A stretch of DNA of 51,705 bases from Poteriospumella lacustris (lineage: Eukaryota > Sar > Chrysophyceae > Chromulinales > Dinobryaceae), in NCBI GenBank assembly GCA_008000375.1, contig SMOI01000116.1, forward strand, positions 28,131 through 79,835. Reading direction: 5' to 3'. The notes under the pieces were generated by a model. The model saw only the letters and a program-made list of their open reading frames with translations, had not been told where the DNA came from and ran no database searches. The stretch's first letter is position 1, and every line of letters begins with the position of its first letter. Positions 42,119-51,705 of this stretch are shown piece after piece. A program made the position numbers and the translations under genes.

Positions 42119-45100
42119 ATGTTGTCACTCAAGACAGCTCGCAATGCAGGTGATAACAATCTTCCGCAAATCATTTATCAGGTAGGTATTTGATGATGCA
42201 GTAATACATGGCTCCAAACGATCACTCACAAACATCACCGGACCCCCTTAGAATGTCGATATTGATATCAGCGTGAAACATGGTTCCATTTATGGCCACA
42301 CCACTATGTGGCTGGCCTTCAAGAACCCGGTGAAAGAAGGTGATACCATTCGTATTCACAGTAGATATCATGATATCAGCGAAGTAACAGTCAATGGCAA
42401 CATCGCTAAGGCTCGTCGAAAGGATGGCCTGCGTAATTTCAATGCCGACGAAAGCGATGGCAAGCGCAAACCGTCGTTGGGTGATGAACTGGATCTTCTC
42501 TATCGTGCCGCACTTGAAATATCACGTCAGGGAGAATTGGAGATTACCATTCCCAGTCTGGCTACATCCAAGTATGAAGGATTGAAGCCGATCCCGAAAT
42601 CGTCACCCAAAGAAGTGCTTCAACGATTTGATAAACTCAGTCGCGCCTTTTCTGTGTTTCGGAATCGACGTGATTACGGGACCGAAGGTGGTGGCTCGGT
42701 CTATGAACATCCATCGGACAATGACACATCAACCTCCGCGCCATCTACGACGTTTATTCAGCTTCGTATTCAGTTCTCGATCCTGCCCGAGAGTCTCAAT
42801 GCTACGTCGGGCATTGTCTTCCGTCGACAACCCGCTTTTGCACAAGATTTGTACAATTATCTCACGGGTAAAGGTGCTCGTGTGACGGAACAAAACCCCC
42901 GTGATGCTTTTAAAGCGCAGGGAGTCAAAGCGGTCTACACGGTGAGCAATCAAGGTGGTTCCTGTTACGATGTGGACGGTGTCCGCTGTTGGTTGCCCTG
43001 TTTGGACATGGCGGATCAACGAGCGATATTTGATGTCAGTATTTCCGTCTCTCGATCGTATCACGTGACGTGTTCGGGAAAGAAGTTGGCGGCGGTACGG
43101 AATGAGTTGCGTCCGAAGGCGGGACGCTTGGTGCATCGCTTCTTCACCGTTCAACGTATCCCCGCCATGCAATTGGGCTTTTTTGTGGGTAAAATCGAAA
43201 GCTATCGTATGCCGCTCTATCAAGCGAAGGCACGTGTCTGGGTCGTGAAAGGTATTCAAGATGTGATCATTCGCAACGACCGCATCGGTGAGGAGCATCA
43301 CATCGATCACCAACCCCCCGCCGACGAGAAAGTGAAACGCGCATTAGAAAGCTTTGTGTCACGTGATTTACGAGCCGCCGGTGGTGGTGGTGGTAGTGGT
43401 AGTGCGCCACTGGCTTCCTCAGCAGCGACGGCCCCCGATTCATCGACGAAACGACGGCGTACGGACAGTGAGGGGCAATATGTGTCGAATAAACGTGAAA
43501 CGGACCCGACGATGGGTCGTTTTCAACATGCGATGGACAGTCGTCGCTTGGCGGCCGAAGAAGACCGTCGTTTGTATTTTGATGCCGTCCATCATACGCT
43601 CTTGGCCTTTGACGAAGCGATCCGGTTGATTCATAAGTTTACCGGGCACAAATTGACCACCGACGAAGTGGCGATCATCTTCGTCCCCGATTTAGGCCAC
43701 GATTATCTCGCGTACGAAGGTGTCTTGATGATCGACATGAAGTATCTCCACGACATTCAACAGGTGTACAAGGAATACCCCGCACATTTGATCTTGGTGG
43801 AAGCGTATTTGTACGGCTGGTTGAAGTCGACGATACCGCTGGCCTCGTATCAATTGGAGTTCATTCTCCATGGCCTGGTGGGGTATTTGAAGTATTTCTA
43901 CAAGGAAGAAATGGAGGGCGAAGAAGCGGGACAAGTGTATTTGCATCAATTGCAACGCAATGTCGCGGCGTTGGAGAAAGCCGGTTTTGGAGAGTCGCTG
44001 GTGTCGCTGCATCCGGAGAACTTTCAAGTGTTCAGCCGGCAGTTTGGGGAGTATCAACGGGCACGGTCGACGTTGTTGTTTCTGTTGTTGGAGCATAAGA
44101 TTGGAGGGAAAGATCCGATGCGGCTGGCCTTGAAAGAGTTGATCAAATCGCCGTTGATCTTCCACGAATCTCTCGTGAAGGCGATGCCGCGTCAGTTCTC
44201 GTCGAATGCGTCCGATCAAAGCCCCCTGACGCCGTCGTCGTATGGGCACCACCATCCGGCGATTTCACCACGTAGCGGTCATGGAAATCTGTCGCCGCAA
44301 TCGCTGATGTCTGTGTCCTCTCGCGATGAAGGCGACGGGCGGTTCCTGGGGAATCAATCGGTCCATTCCCTCGGGGGTGGCATGGCCAGTCCGGCCTATG
44401 GTGCGTCGTATGGAGGGACGCACGGCCATGGGGCCCTGGGCAGCGGCGGAGGCGGAGGCGGAGGAGAGACGCCGTATCAACCGAGCATGGGCTTCCATTC
44501 GCCCTATCACCCGTCGGGGGCGGGGTACGTCGGGCAATCGTCACATCATACCGCCGCGGCTGCGTATGGTGCGGCGGCGAACGGGGTCGCCACGGGCGCG
44601 TTGTCTCCATACGTCAGCAACGACCGTTTCGTCCGCAATAACCTGCCCCGCGCCTATGGCGCAGGCGGTGGTACCGGTGGGAGTGGGGCGATGTCTCCCC
44701 GGTCACCGTATCGGTTTGGACCGTCGTCGGTTCGTCGCGAGACGTCCGGTGGGGGAGAGTTGTCGCCGTTGTCGTTGTCGGAAGGCAACGGATCGATGTC
44801 ACCGCCGGCGTTGTCGCGTCAATACTCGCTGACGTCGTACCAAAGTTGGGAACACGTCGCGGCCGATCTCTTGCACACCGAATGCTTCACGGCGCACAGT
44901 TTCATTCAGTTGTTTCAATACGTCTCCGATACCTTCGAAGAGATCGGCGAAGATATGTTGGAGAAATACGTCGAACACAGCGGGTTCGGGCTGTATACGG
45001 TGCGTGTCCGGTGCGAGGATGGCAAACACATTTCCATTCGCACCGATCAGGTGGGGTACCATCGAAATGGCGACCTCAGTCGACGGTACTGTCGCCCCGA

Positions 45101-48100
45101 GACGTTGACGATGCTGATGGTCGAAGAATGCGATGATTTCGTGAGTAAATTGTCGTTGCTCTTCGGGGACAACATTCCGCCGTTGGACAAACCCGCGTTT
45201 ACCCGTCCTGGACGTCGCAAAGAACGAGGCTTGAACGCCAAAGAACGTTCCTTGCGGTCCTCCCTCGACCTGGTCCGTACCGCCGACGCGTACACGGTGA
45301 AATACACGATCATTGAGCCGACCGAAACGTACTTCGTCGATGTGCTGTACGCCTGCAACGACATGCAGCTGATCGAGATGCTCTTTGGGGATTACCATGA
45401 ACTGGGCCCCCACATCGCCAAATACCGCACGTTGATCCGTGCACGTGCCTTGCAATCGATTATTCGTAGCGATGCGACGAGTGATCCACGGTTACGCTTA
45501 GCGGCGCATGAGTCGTATGCGGCGGCGGCGACGGGGCCCGATACGTTGCAAAACGTGAATACGAGTAAATTGCCGGAGAAATCGGTGGAAATCGAAGTGT
45601 TGGCGATGCAAGAGTGCGTGCTGAACAATGCGCGCGACGGGAAAGAGTTGGATTTCCCGTTGGCGTTGCGCGTCGAAGCGATTTATGGTCTCGCGACGTG
45701 GCAAAACTTTCATGCGCCGGAGACGATCAAATCTGCTGCGCCGATGATAAACACCAGTGGGATGTCCGCGGCGGCAGCAGCGGCGGCAGCGGCGGCGGCG
45801 GCTGCAGGAGGAGGAGGGTCCGGTGTGAATGCCTGGCCGGCGATGGAAGCGCTGATCGAGTGTTTGTTCGAGTTGTTCACGGACAGCGACACGAACGACG
45901 TCGTGCCGATCCATTTGCACGACGAAGACGAGTGCGCGTTGCGCTATGCGATGCTTTTGGCGGTGTCGACGATTCGCAGCCAGCGGGGCTTCACGCCACC
46001 GGAAGTGGTCGAGGTGCTGTTGCTCTTCGCGGAGTATCTGACGGAGGACTACGCCGAGCGGATGAAGGAGATCCACGCGGCCAAAGCGGAGGCCAAGCGG
46101 CAGCAGAAGAAGAAAGCCGACGAAGAGAAAGCAGCGGCGGCCGCAGCGGCGGCGGCTGCAGCGGCGGCGGCTGCGGCGGCGGCATCGAGCAGTGGCGGCG
46201 GCGGTGGCGCGAAGCACAAAGCGGCCGCCGCTGCGAAGAAATCAGCTGCGTCCAAGGCGGCCGCTGCAGCAGCAGCCGACGGTGGTGCCACAACGGGTGA
46301 TGAGCCCAGTGACAGCGACGATGATTCCCGCGACGGTGACGAGCGCGGTGGGCACGACGACGCTCACGCGGGCGAGGGCGACGACGGCGACGACCTCGAT
46401 GGGCAAAAGGCCGCGCAGGAATACGACGACACGCCGTACCGCGCCGTGTTGTTCCTCGCGTTGAGTCGTATTCGCTTCGAATCGATGGCGCTGCAGGACA
46501 CGACGCATCCGTTGCACCGCATCGTCCACCTGGCACGCACGACCATTCAACGGGCCTTTGGCGACGCCAAAGTCGATGCGCGTATCGCCTTTGATCGTAT
46601 CTTGGTCCACCACGAGGATCTGCAACACGTCTCGGGTACACCGCAGGCACTGCCGCGCTTGCCCAACGACGGTCTCGTCGTGGCGGCGGCGATGACGTGT
46701 TTGTCGGAGATGGACATGCAAGCGACGTTGCTGTTGGCGCTGGATCGTGGCACGCCCCCGACGCGCTTGGCGCAGATGAAGCCGCGCATGATTCCGGAAT
46801 CGGCGCGTGTCCGGCCGCATCCCTTCGGGTTGATCTCGGGTTTCAATTTCGTGCGCTGCGTCTTGCCCCCGACGCGGAGAGTCTTCTGCGTCGATTTGGA
46901 GTTCGAAGTGGACGAACCGGTGTCCTTCGTATCGCCGCCACAACCGAAATCGGCGGCCACTGCTGCCACCGCCGCCGCATCGGCAGCTGGAGCAGCAGCA
47001 GCTGGAGGAGCAGGAGGGTCGACGAACACGTCGACGACCGCCTCGTGGAAGCACATGGACCCCGCCTTCCGCAAGTTCATGCAGCACTACGACTATTTCT
47101 TGTGTTCACCCCTCATCCGCGCGACGGCGTACGAATGCTTCGCCCGCAACAGCATCGCCATGCACATTGGCTGCCAAGAACGCGTCCGCCAACGCGAGTT
47201 CCATCTCACCGAACCGTTGTATTTCTCCGCCGCCATTGTCGAAGTCCTCGACGCCATTTTAACCTCCGATCCGTCGTGGTACGTGCAACAAGAAGCCGCG
47301 TGGACGTTTCAACACGTGTTGTTGGAACGTTCGCCACGGGTGGTGCTCTCGGCGTTGGTGCAGGCCCTGCCGATGGCGAATACCTTCGCGGTGCATGACG
47401 CACGGGCGCTGTCCGTCGCGGCTCAACCGACGGAATTCAACCCGGTGTTTGCCTCGCGGGGCGGTGGCGCTGGCGCCGCGATGACCGCTGCCGGCACCGC
47501 GAGCGGTGGTGGTGGCAAGTTGCGCCCCATCGACGCGGTGAACGTCGCGACGGGCAACCCGATGAGCATCGCGTTGACGACGTGGCAACGGTTGATCGCC
47601 AAGTCGTCGAGCCATCATCAGGGCGTGCGTGGCGTGCTGTTGCGCGCCTGGTGTGCCGCCTTCGGGGGGAATCAGTTGCCCCCGGCATTCGCCACCAATG
47701 CCAACGGCGGTGGCGGTGGCGGTGGAGGGGGATTGACGTTGTCGATGACGACGACGCCGCTGCTGCAGCGGCTGTACGAGGTCTACGACAGCGGTGTGCG
47801 TGACCCCCGGCGATTGGTGGTGCGTGTGCCGCGGTTCTTGGACGTGGCGCAGATGGTGGGGATGAAGTACGTGCCGACGGTGGATGGGGACGAGGCGTCG
47901 TCACATGGCAACGGTGGTGGCCGCGGTAGTGCGGGTGGCGGTGGCGGTGGCGGTGGCGGCGCACGTGGTGTGCGTCGGCAAGCGGCACAGGCTGCCCCGG
48001 CCCCGGCACCTGTGTACGTGCCGCCACCGCCGCCGCCGTCGTCTGCTCCGCCAGTGGCGACGGCGGGGCCATCGCAGGCCTTCCGTCTCACGTTGACCGG

Positions 48101-48134
48101 CGGCAGTAGCAGCAACAGCAGCAAATACGACTGA
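42119..48134 (+). CDS. TAF2: Transcription initiation factor TFIID subunit 2 (TAF2)
   Basis: Exon 1 is 42119-42181 and exon 2 is 42252-48134, joined across a 70-bp intron, giving 1,981 residues. The start matches TAF2 architecture (IIYQNVDIDISVKHGSIYGH), then the M1-aminopeptidase-like part: YDVDGVRCWLPCLDMADQRA, PAMQLGFFVGKIESYRMP, VAIIFVPDLGHDYLAYEG. The catalytic HExxH zinc motif is absent, as expected for TAF2. HEAT-like C-terminal parts include KYRTLIRARALQSIIRSD and PLALRVEAIYGLATW. The protein is far longer than the roughly 1,200 residues usual in animals because of inserts: a Gly/Ser/Pro/His-rich one at about 660-870, Ala-runs near 45,770 and 46,130-46,280 with an acidic stretch, and Gly/Pro-rich C-terminal segments. 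TAF2 recognises the Initiator element in core promoters. GC content rises strongly toward the 3' end. Confidence 0.92.
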
Positions 48135-49683
48135 GTAGGCGGTCTCCCACCTCCTTCTCTTCCTTCATCTGTATGTGTAATGGGCCAACATAACCTCCTC
48201 CTCGTAGTGTTGCATGCCAATGGGTGTTTCGTTTAACCACGGTTACAGAACAAAAGAGAGAGACGCTCTCTCTCTCTCTCTCTCTCTCTCTCACAGACAC
48301 ACACACGTGGGAGAGGGGGGGGGGGCGGACTATTGTCACGTTACGCGCAACCGTCGTCGATCGCGCGACCCAAAACAGCTACCCGAAACAGACACAGAAA
48401 AAGAAACAGGAACAAAATAGCAACGAGCAACCACCAAAAAGAGAGCAAACCACATACAGACGGCTCCACCAGCCAATAAACAAACTACGAAACAATTGAA
48501 CGCGCCCTACACGAACACACGCAAATGAAGGACAAACACAAATGGATCGAGGATAGGACGATGACGGTGGAGGGAGAGGAAGGAAGGAAGGCGCCGCAAG
48601 TACGACACATGCGCGCAGCGGGTCAACTGCCGTCGCCACACCCGTGGCGGCAAAGCCACCGCCACCAGTGTGGCGACGCAGAAGAGACCCCCACCACCAC
48701 TACCACCACCACCGATCGCGACGACAAATCAACAAATGACAGCTGAAGTGCACACCAAGGGCCACACGTCCCATATGCAACCGACAACAAGAGACACCGA
48801 CTGTACAGGAACAGCAGCAGCACAAGAGCTGCGCGAGGGAGGAACCCTAAACCGGGATGGGAGGACCCCGGGGTGTGAGTAACAGATGGCAGGGCGAGAA
48901 GTGAATAAAGAAACGGGCAAGTGATTTATTTGGGCAGTGCACTCGATGGAGCACAGCACACGAGGGAGAAGGAGAGAGAGAGGGAGAGAGAAAAGACTAC
49001 AGCGGGCAACAGGCAATTCTCTAGGTCAGTAGGGCGGTGTGAATATATATATGTACACAAACAGAGTGTTGAAGTATTGAAGAGGATGGGGAGTCTACGA
49101 CAAAGACCGGCAAGAAACCGACGGGGTGCCGGTACAGCGATGGAAGAGGAGTGAGCGGTGGATGACAAAGGGAAGGTAGCGAGACGGGAAAACAGATGCG
49201 AGGATGGTTGGGGCGGGAGGGAATGGATGAAGCAAGCGACAGGGAAACGCACAGAGACAGACACAGGCACAGAGAGAGACAGACAGACAGACACAGATAG
49301 GGAGACACGGGCGAGAGCCACAGCGGAGGTTGAAAGACAGCACAGTACGGGCCAGTGGGGTAACGACATATGTGATACGCTGAGAGGGGGGGAGGGAGAG
49401 TGAGTGCGTACACAGCGATAGCAAAGAGAGGCACCAATGAACGGCACACAGAGACCGCGCGACCGCCAGGAGCAACAACAAGGTCGAAGGGCAACGAAGC
49501 CAACACCGGCGACGCAAAAAACAAAAAACAAAAAACAAAAAGGTGAAACGAGACGATACTGTCGGCTACCGACGATACCACGCAGTGGCCGCACACACAC
49601 GAGAGCGCGTAACACGTGGAGGGGGGAGAGGAAATGGGGCAGGGAGGGGAGTGCTACAGCTGCAGCTACAGCTCCAGGCGAGC
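48135..49683. other. Low-complexity, purine-rich (+ strand) intergenic stretch
   Basis: A 1.55-kb region between convergent genes. From about 48,230 the plus strand is dominated by A and G with very few T, apart from a (CT)n tract. Stop codons are therefore scarce on the minus strand, which yields long meaningless frames. Short GAGA, GACA and AGAGAC repeats recur (about 48,960-48,995 and 49,250-49,300), and an AAAACAAA repeat lies at 49,518-49,541. Confidence 0.7.
48266..48325. repeat. (CT)n, (CA)n and poly-G microsatellites
   Basis: About fourteen CT units (48266-48292) are followed by a short CA-type run and about eleven consecutive G (around 48,315-48,325). Confidence 0.85.
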
Positions 49684-51345
49684 TCACAGGGCTTCCACGT
49701 GGTAGAGCTCCGGATCTTCACGAATCAACGGTGGCGATGGAACCGTTTCCGTGGCGGAGGGGATGGCTGCCTCTTCATCGGCTGCAACAATCGCTCGATA
49801 CGATGGGACCACACGACGACTGCTGCCATTGTGCACGGACGACAACGTTAGCGATGGTAACCCCGTAGACATGGCTCCTCCTCCTCCTCCTCCTCCGCCT
49901 CCTCCGCCGCCTTTCGCACTTTGGTTCAGCGCGATCGAGCGGCTCTCTTCGTCGAGTTCTTTCAACGGTGGGAAGGACACATCTTCATAACCCATTCCTC
50001 CTCCGCCATGATTGCTGGGATTGCTATGGTGCGAGCCATTGCCGAGACTACTCGTATCCCCATCGAAACGGACCGCCAACCACACTTTCTGCCAATGACA
50101 CGTCGCCGCCAACAACGCGACGTGCACCAAATACTCGAAGAACCCCATACTCGCTTGTTGCTGTCGTTCCAAGACCATACTGCTTTCTTGCGAACTCAGC
50201 ACACGCTTGCGAAACCCACGAAAACGTTTGGAAATATAGGCTTCGGCCATCGTACGAATCAACGGACTGCTTTGCCCCGCGTTGTTGGCAGCTTGAGAGC
50301 TACCACCGAAGATGGCGGAGCTAGAAATGATCGTACTCGGTGGCTTTTCATCGGTGATCTTCTGGAAAACGGCATCCGCTTGACGAATCAGTTTGGATTG
50401 TCGATTGATGGTCAAGCGTGAGTTCCACAGCGCATACAGAACCATGACCCACAGCATAAAGTTCGCCCCCAGCAACGCAGCAAAGAAACTGTCGTTATCG
50501 TTCATCGATTCAGCACGCTCCTTGGCACTGCTGAAGACGATGTAATGTTCATGAATACGATAGGAACCTGCCACCATCCCCGTGTAATGCATACCACAGA
50601 CTGCGGTGGCCATAATCACCGCGGAACCGATGCGCAAGAACTCCATATCCGGAAAGATCGACAAGAGACGAAAAAAGATCCAAAAGGCCGCAGAAGACGC
50701 GACGATTGCTATGATCACCGATAGCGTGACCAATCCGGGGCGCCAATGAATCTCGCCGTTGAAAATGGTACCATCCATCCCGATGTAATGCATGATACTG
50801 ACACCACTGCCCGTGATGAAGCCACCGACCAGCAAGTAGCCCAGTTCCTTCGTGGAGATGGTCATCAGAATCCGTTGTGCGGATATTCGCCGGATTTCTG
50901 CGAAGGTTAACTTTCTGGATTCGTAGATAAACTCTTCGACAATGTCGACTTTGGTCTTCGAGAACATTGAATCATAACTGGCGACGGTTACCCCCACAAA
51001 GGTGGTGAAAACCACCGTGATGAAGCTACCAATAGAGGCACCGACATCATAGCGTACATGCACATGGTGTCCATCGATATCATGCAATCGAAAAGCATGC
51101 ATGCCAATGAAATGCATCGCCCAGATGCCAATACCACCAATGCTGAGCGCCATGAAAAACAAATACAACAAATGCTGCTTTCGATGACTGATGGAAATTT
51201 GCTTCCCAAAGATGGCTTTGTCATCAATGAGCGATTGACGCAATTGCTCACAAATGCTAATGGCCATATATGCGCCGAGAAATGAGACCCCAAATGACAA
51301 AACTACCAGTGATGGGTCGAATTTCCCAGCTTGAGTTGACGACAT
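49684..51345 (-). CDS. MHYT-domain multi-pass membrane protein
   Basis: The ATG at 51345 gives 553 residues; an upstream GTG frame is not used. About seven transmembrane helices occupy residues 10-330. Three MHYT-type motifs lie near helix ends: MHFIGM (about 77), MHYIGM (about 185) and MHYTGM (about 252), the defining repeats of the MHYT domain. In bacteria this domain is proposed to bind copper and to sense O2, CO or NO, and is often fused to GGDEF/EAL signalling domains. Here no output domain follows; the 220-residue cytoplasmic tail is low in complexity, with a run of about twelve Gly. Function in eukaryotes is largely unknown, so a metal-dependent sensor is only inference. Confidence 0.9.
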   Translation of the reverse strand: MSSTQAGKFDPSLVVLSFGVSFLGAYMAISICEQLRQSLIDDKAIFGKQISISHRKQHLLYLFFMALSIGGIGIWAMHFIGMHAFRLHDIDGHHVHVRYDVGASIGSFITVVFTTFVGVTVASYDSMFSKTKVDIVEEFIYESRKLTFAEIRRISAQRILMTISTKELGYLLVGGFITGSGVSIMHYIGMDGTIFNGEIHWRPGLVTLSVIIAIVASSAAFWIFFRLLSIFPDMEFLRIGSAVIMATAVCGMHYTGMVAGSYRIHEHYIVFSSAKERAESMNDNDSFFAALLGANFMLWVMVLYALWNSRLTINRQSKLIRQADAVFQKITDEKPPSTIISSSAIFGGSSQAANNAGQSSPLIRTMAEAYISKRFRGFRKRVLSSQESSMVLERQQQASMGFFEYLVHVALLAATCHWQKVWLAVRFDGDTSSLGNGSHHSNPSNHGGGGMGYEDVSFPPLKELDEESRSIALNQSAKGGGGGGGGGGGGAMSTGLPSLTLSSVHNGSSRRVVPSYRAIVAADEEAAIPSATETVPSPPLIREDPELYHVEAL

Positions 51346-51682
51346 TTTGTGATATTGTGTAGATACCAGTAAATTATCAACGTACACACTTCAAAAATGC
51401 TTTAGGCCAGTGACTGCGAGAATCACCCCACAAAAATAACTACCTCGAAACAACGTCTTGTCGGGGTTTGGTGCTGGAATAACAAATTTTTCGGAGGTCC
51501 CAACAAATGTGAATCCCCCCGATGGATGCCAACGACCAACCTTATATATGAATAAGAATTCTATTGCCACAATTATTTTTATGAACCATCCGCAGTTTCT
51601 TTTTGGAAGTCATCGAAAGTGGAAACAACTCCGTCACAACTGCCTCACGACGGAGAGCGGCGTTGGATGCCACATCATCAAC
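51346..51682. promoter_or_regulatory. 5' region of the MHYT gene
   Basis: AT-rich upstream sequence with a TATATATGA element near 51,544. It probably also serves a gene running rightward out of the window. Confidence 0.4.
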
Positions 51683-51705
51683 ATGAAACGCCCAGCGGAG
51701 ACTGC
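51683..51705 (+). CDS. Possible start of a rightward gene, truncated by the window
   Basis: An ATG at 51683 in CAAC-ATG context, like several other starts here, opens seven codons (MKRPAET) before the window ends. Only context supports it. Confidence 0.2.

Noticed and set aside
48926-49687. 253- and 191-codon minus-strand frames in the purine-rich stretch
   Set aside because: They exist because stop codons are rare on a pyrimidine-only strand; composition is low-complexity Ser/Leu/Cys/Pro and no domain is visible.

Overview
The window is nuclear DNA of a eukaryotic protist. It holds spliceosomal introns of roughly 60-105 bp with GT..AG ends, no operons, and housekeeping genes found only in eukaryotes: a NEK-family kinase, a bromodomain/ET protein, the splicing helicase Prp16, proteasome subunit beta5, the H2B ubiquitin ligase Bre1, a BSD-domain protein and TAF2. 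BspA/DUF285-type repeat proteins, an MHYT membrane protein, a TIR protein with helical repeats, and the N-terminal domain of the bromodomain protein all suggest a stramenopile-like alga or heterotrophic relative. That placement is inference and no species is claimed.

Layout. 1-2,898: 3' part of a NEK kinase gene (+). 4,029-6,451: bromodomain + ET-domain protein (+). 6,957-8,069 or further: D123/CDC123-like ATP-grasp protein (-), divergent from 8,414-12,232 Prp16/DHX38 (+). 12,787-15,151: a divergent pair of BspA-like repeat genes, of which the minus copy carries an in-frame stop. 15,152-16,062: mostly empty, with one possible small membrane protein. 16,063-18,351: protein with a discoidin-like (F5/8 C) domain. 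18,993-20,387: multi-pass membrane protein. 20,388-22,138: non-coding block with four ~190-bp tandem repeats. 22,139-23,392: Asp-box (BNR) type I membrane protein (-). 23,706-27,001: helical-repeat + TIR + SAM-like protein (+). 27,513-28,389: membrane-anchored trypsin-like protease gene with an unresolved frame change. 28,973-30,427: mitochondrion-targeted P-loop ATPase resembling RNA12/Yme2.

31,296-36,889 is the structural centrepiece. Two different genes, one of unknown function and proteasome beta5, are each duplicated as a convergent inverted pair, and the two pairs lie side by side. The unknown pair shows patchwork divergence that looks like gene conversion. The beta5 pair is almost perfect over 1.38 kb per arm.

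37,049-39,821: Bre1 (+). 40,247-41,581: BSD-domain protein (-). 42,119-48,134: TAF2 (+), much longer than usual through Ala/Gly/Ser-rich insertions. 48,135-49,683: a strand-asymmetric purine-rich stretch. 49,684-51,345: MHYT-domain membrane protein (-).

Many genes belong to chromatin, transcription, splicing and protein turnover, but their order looks like ordinary eukaryotic mixing and not a functional cluster. The most distinctive items are the TIR protein with a SARM1-like but reordered set of domains, the side-by-side inverted duplications, the BspA-like gene/pseudogene pair, and the possibly overlapping start codons of the D123-like and Prp16 genes. Exon boundaries were placed by eye from splice sites and reading frame.
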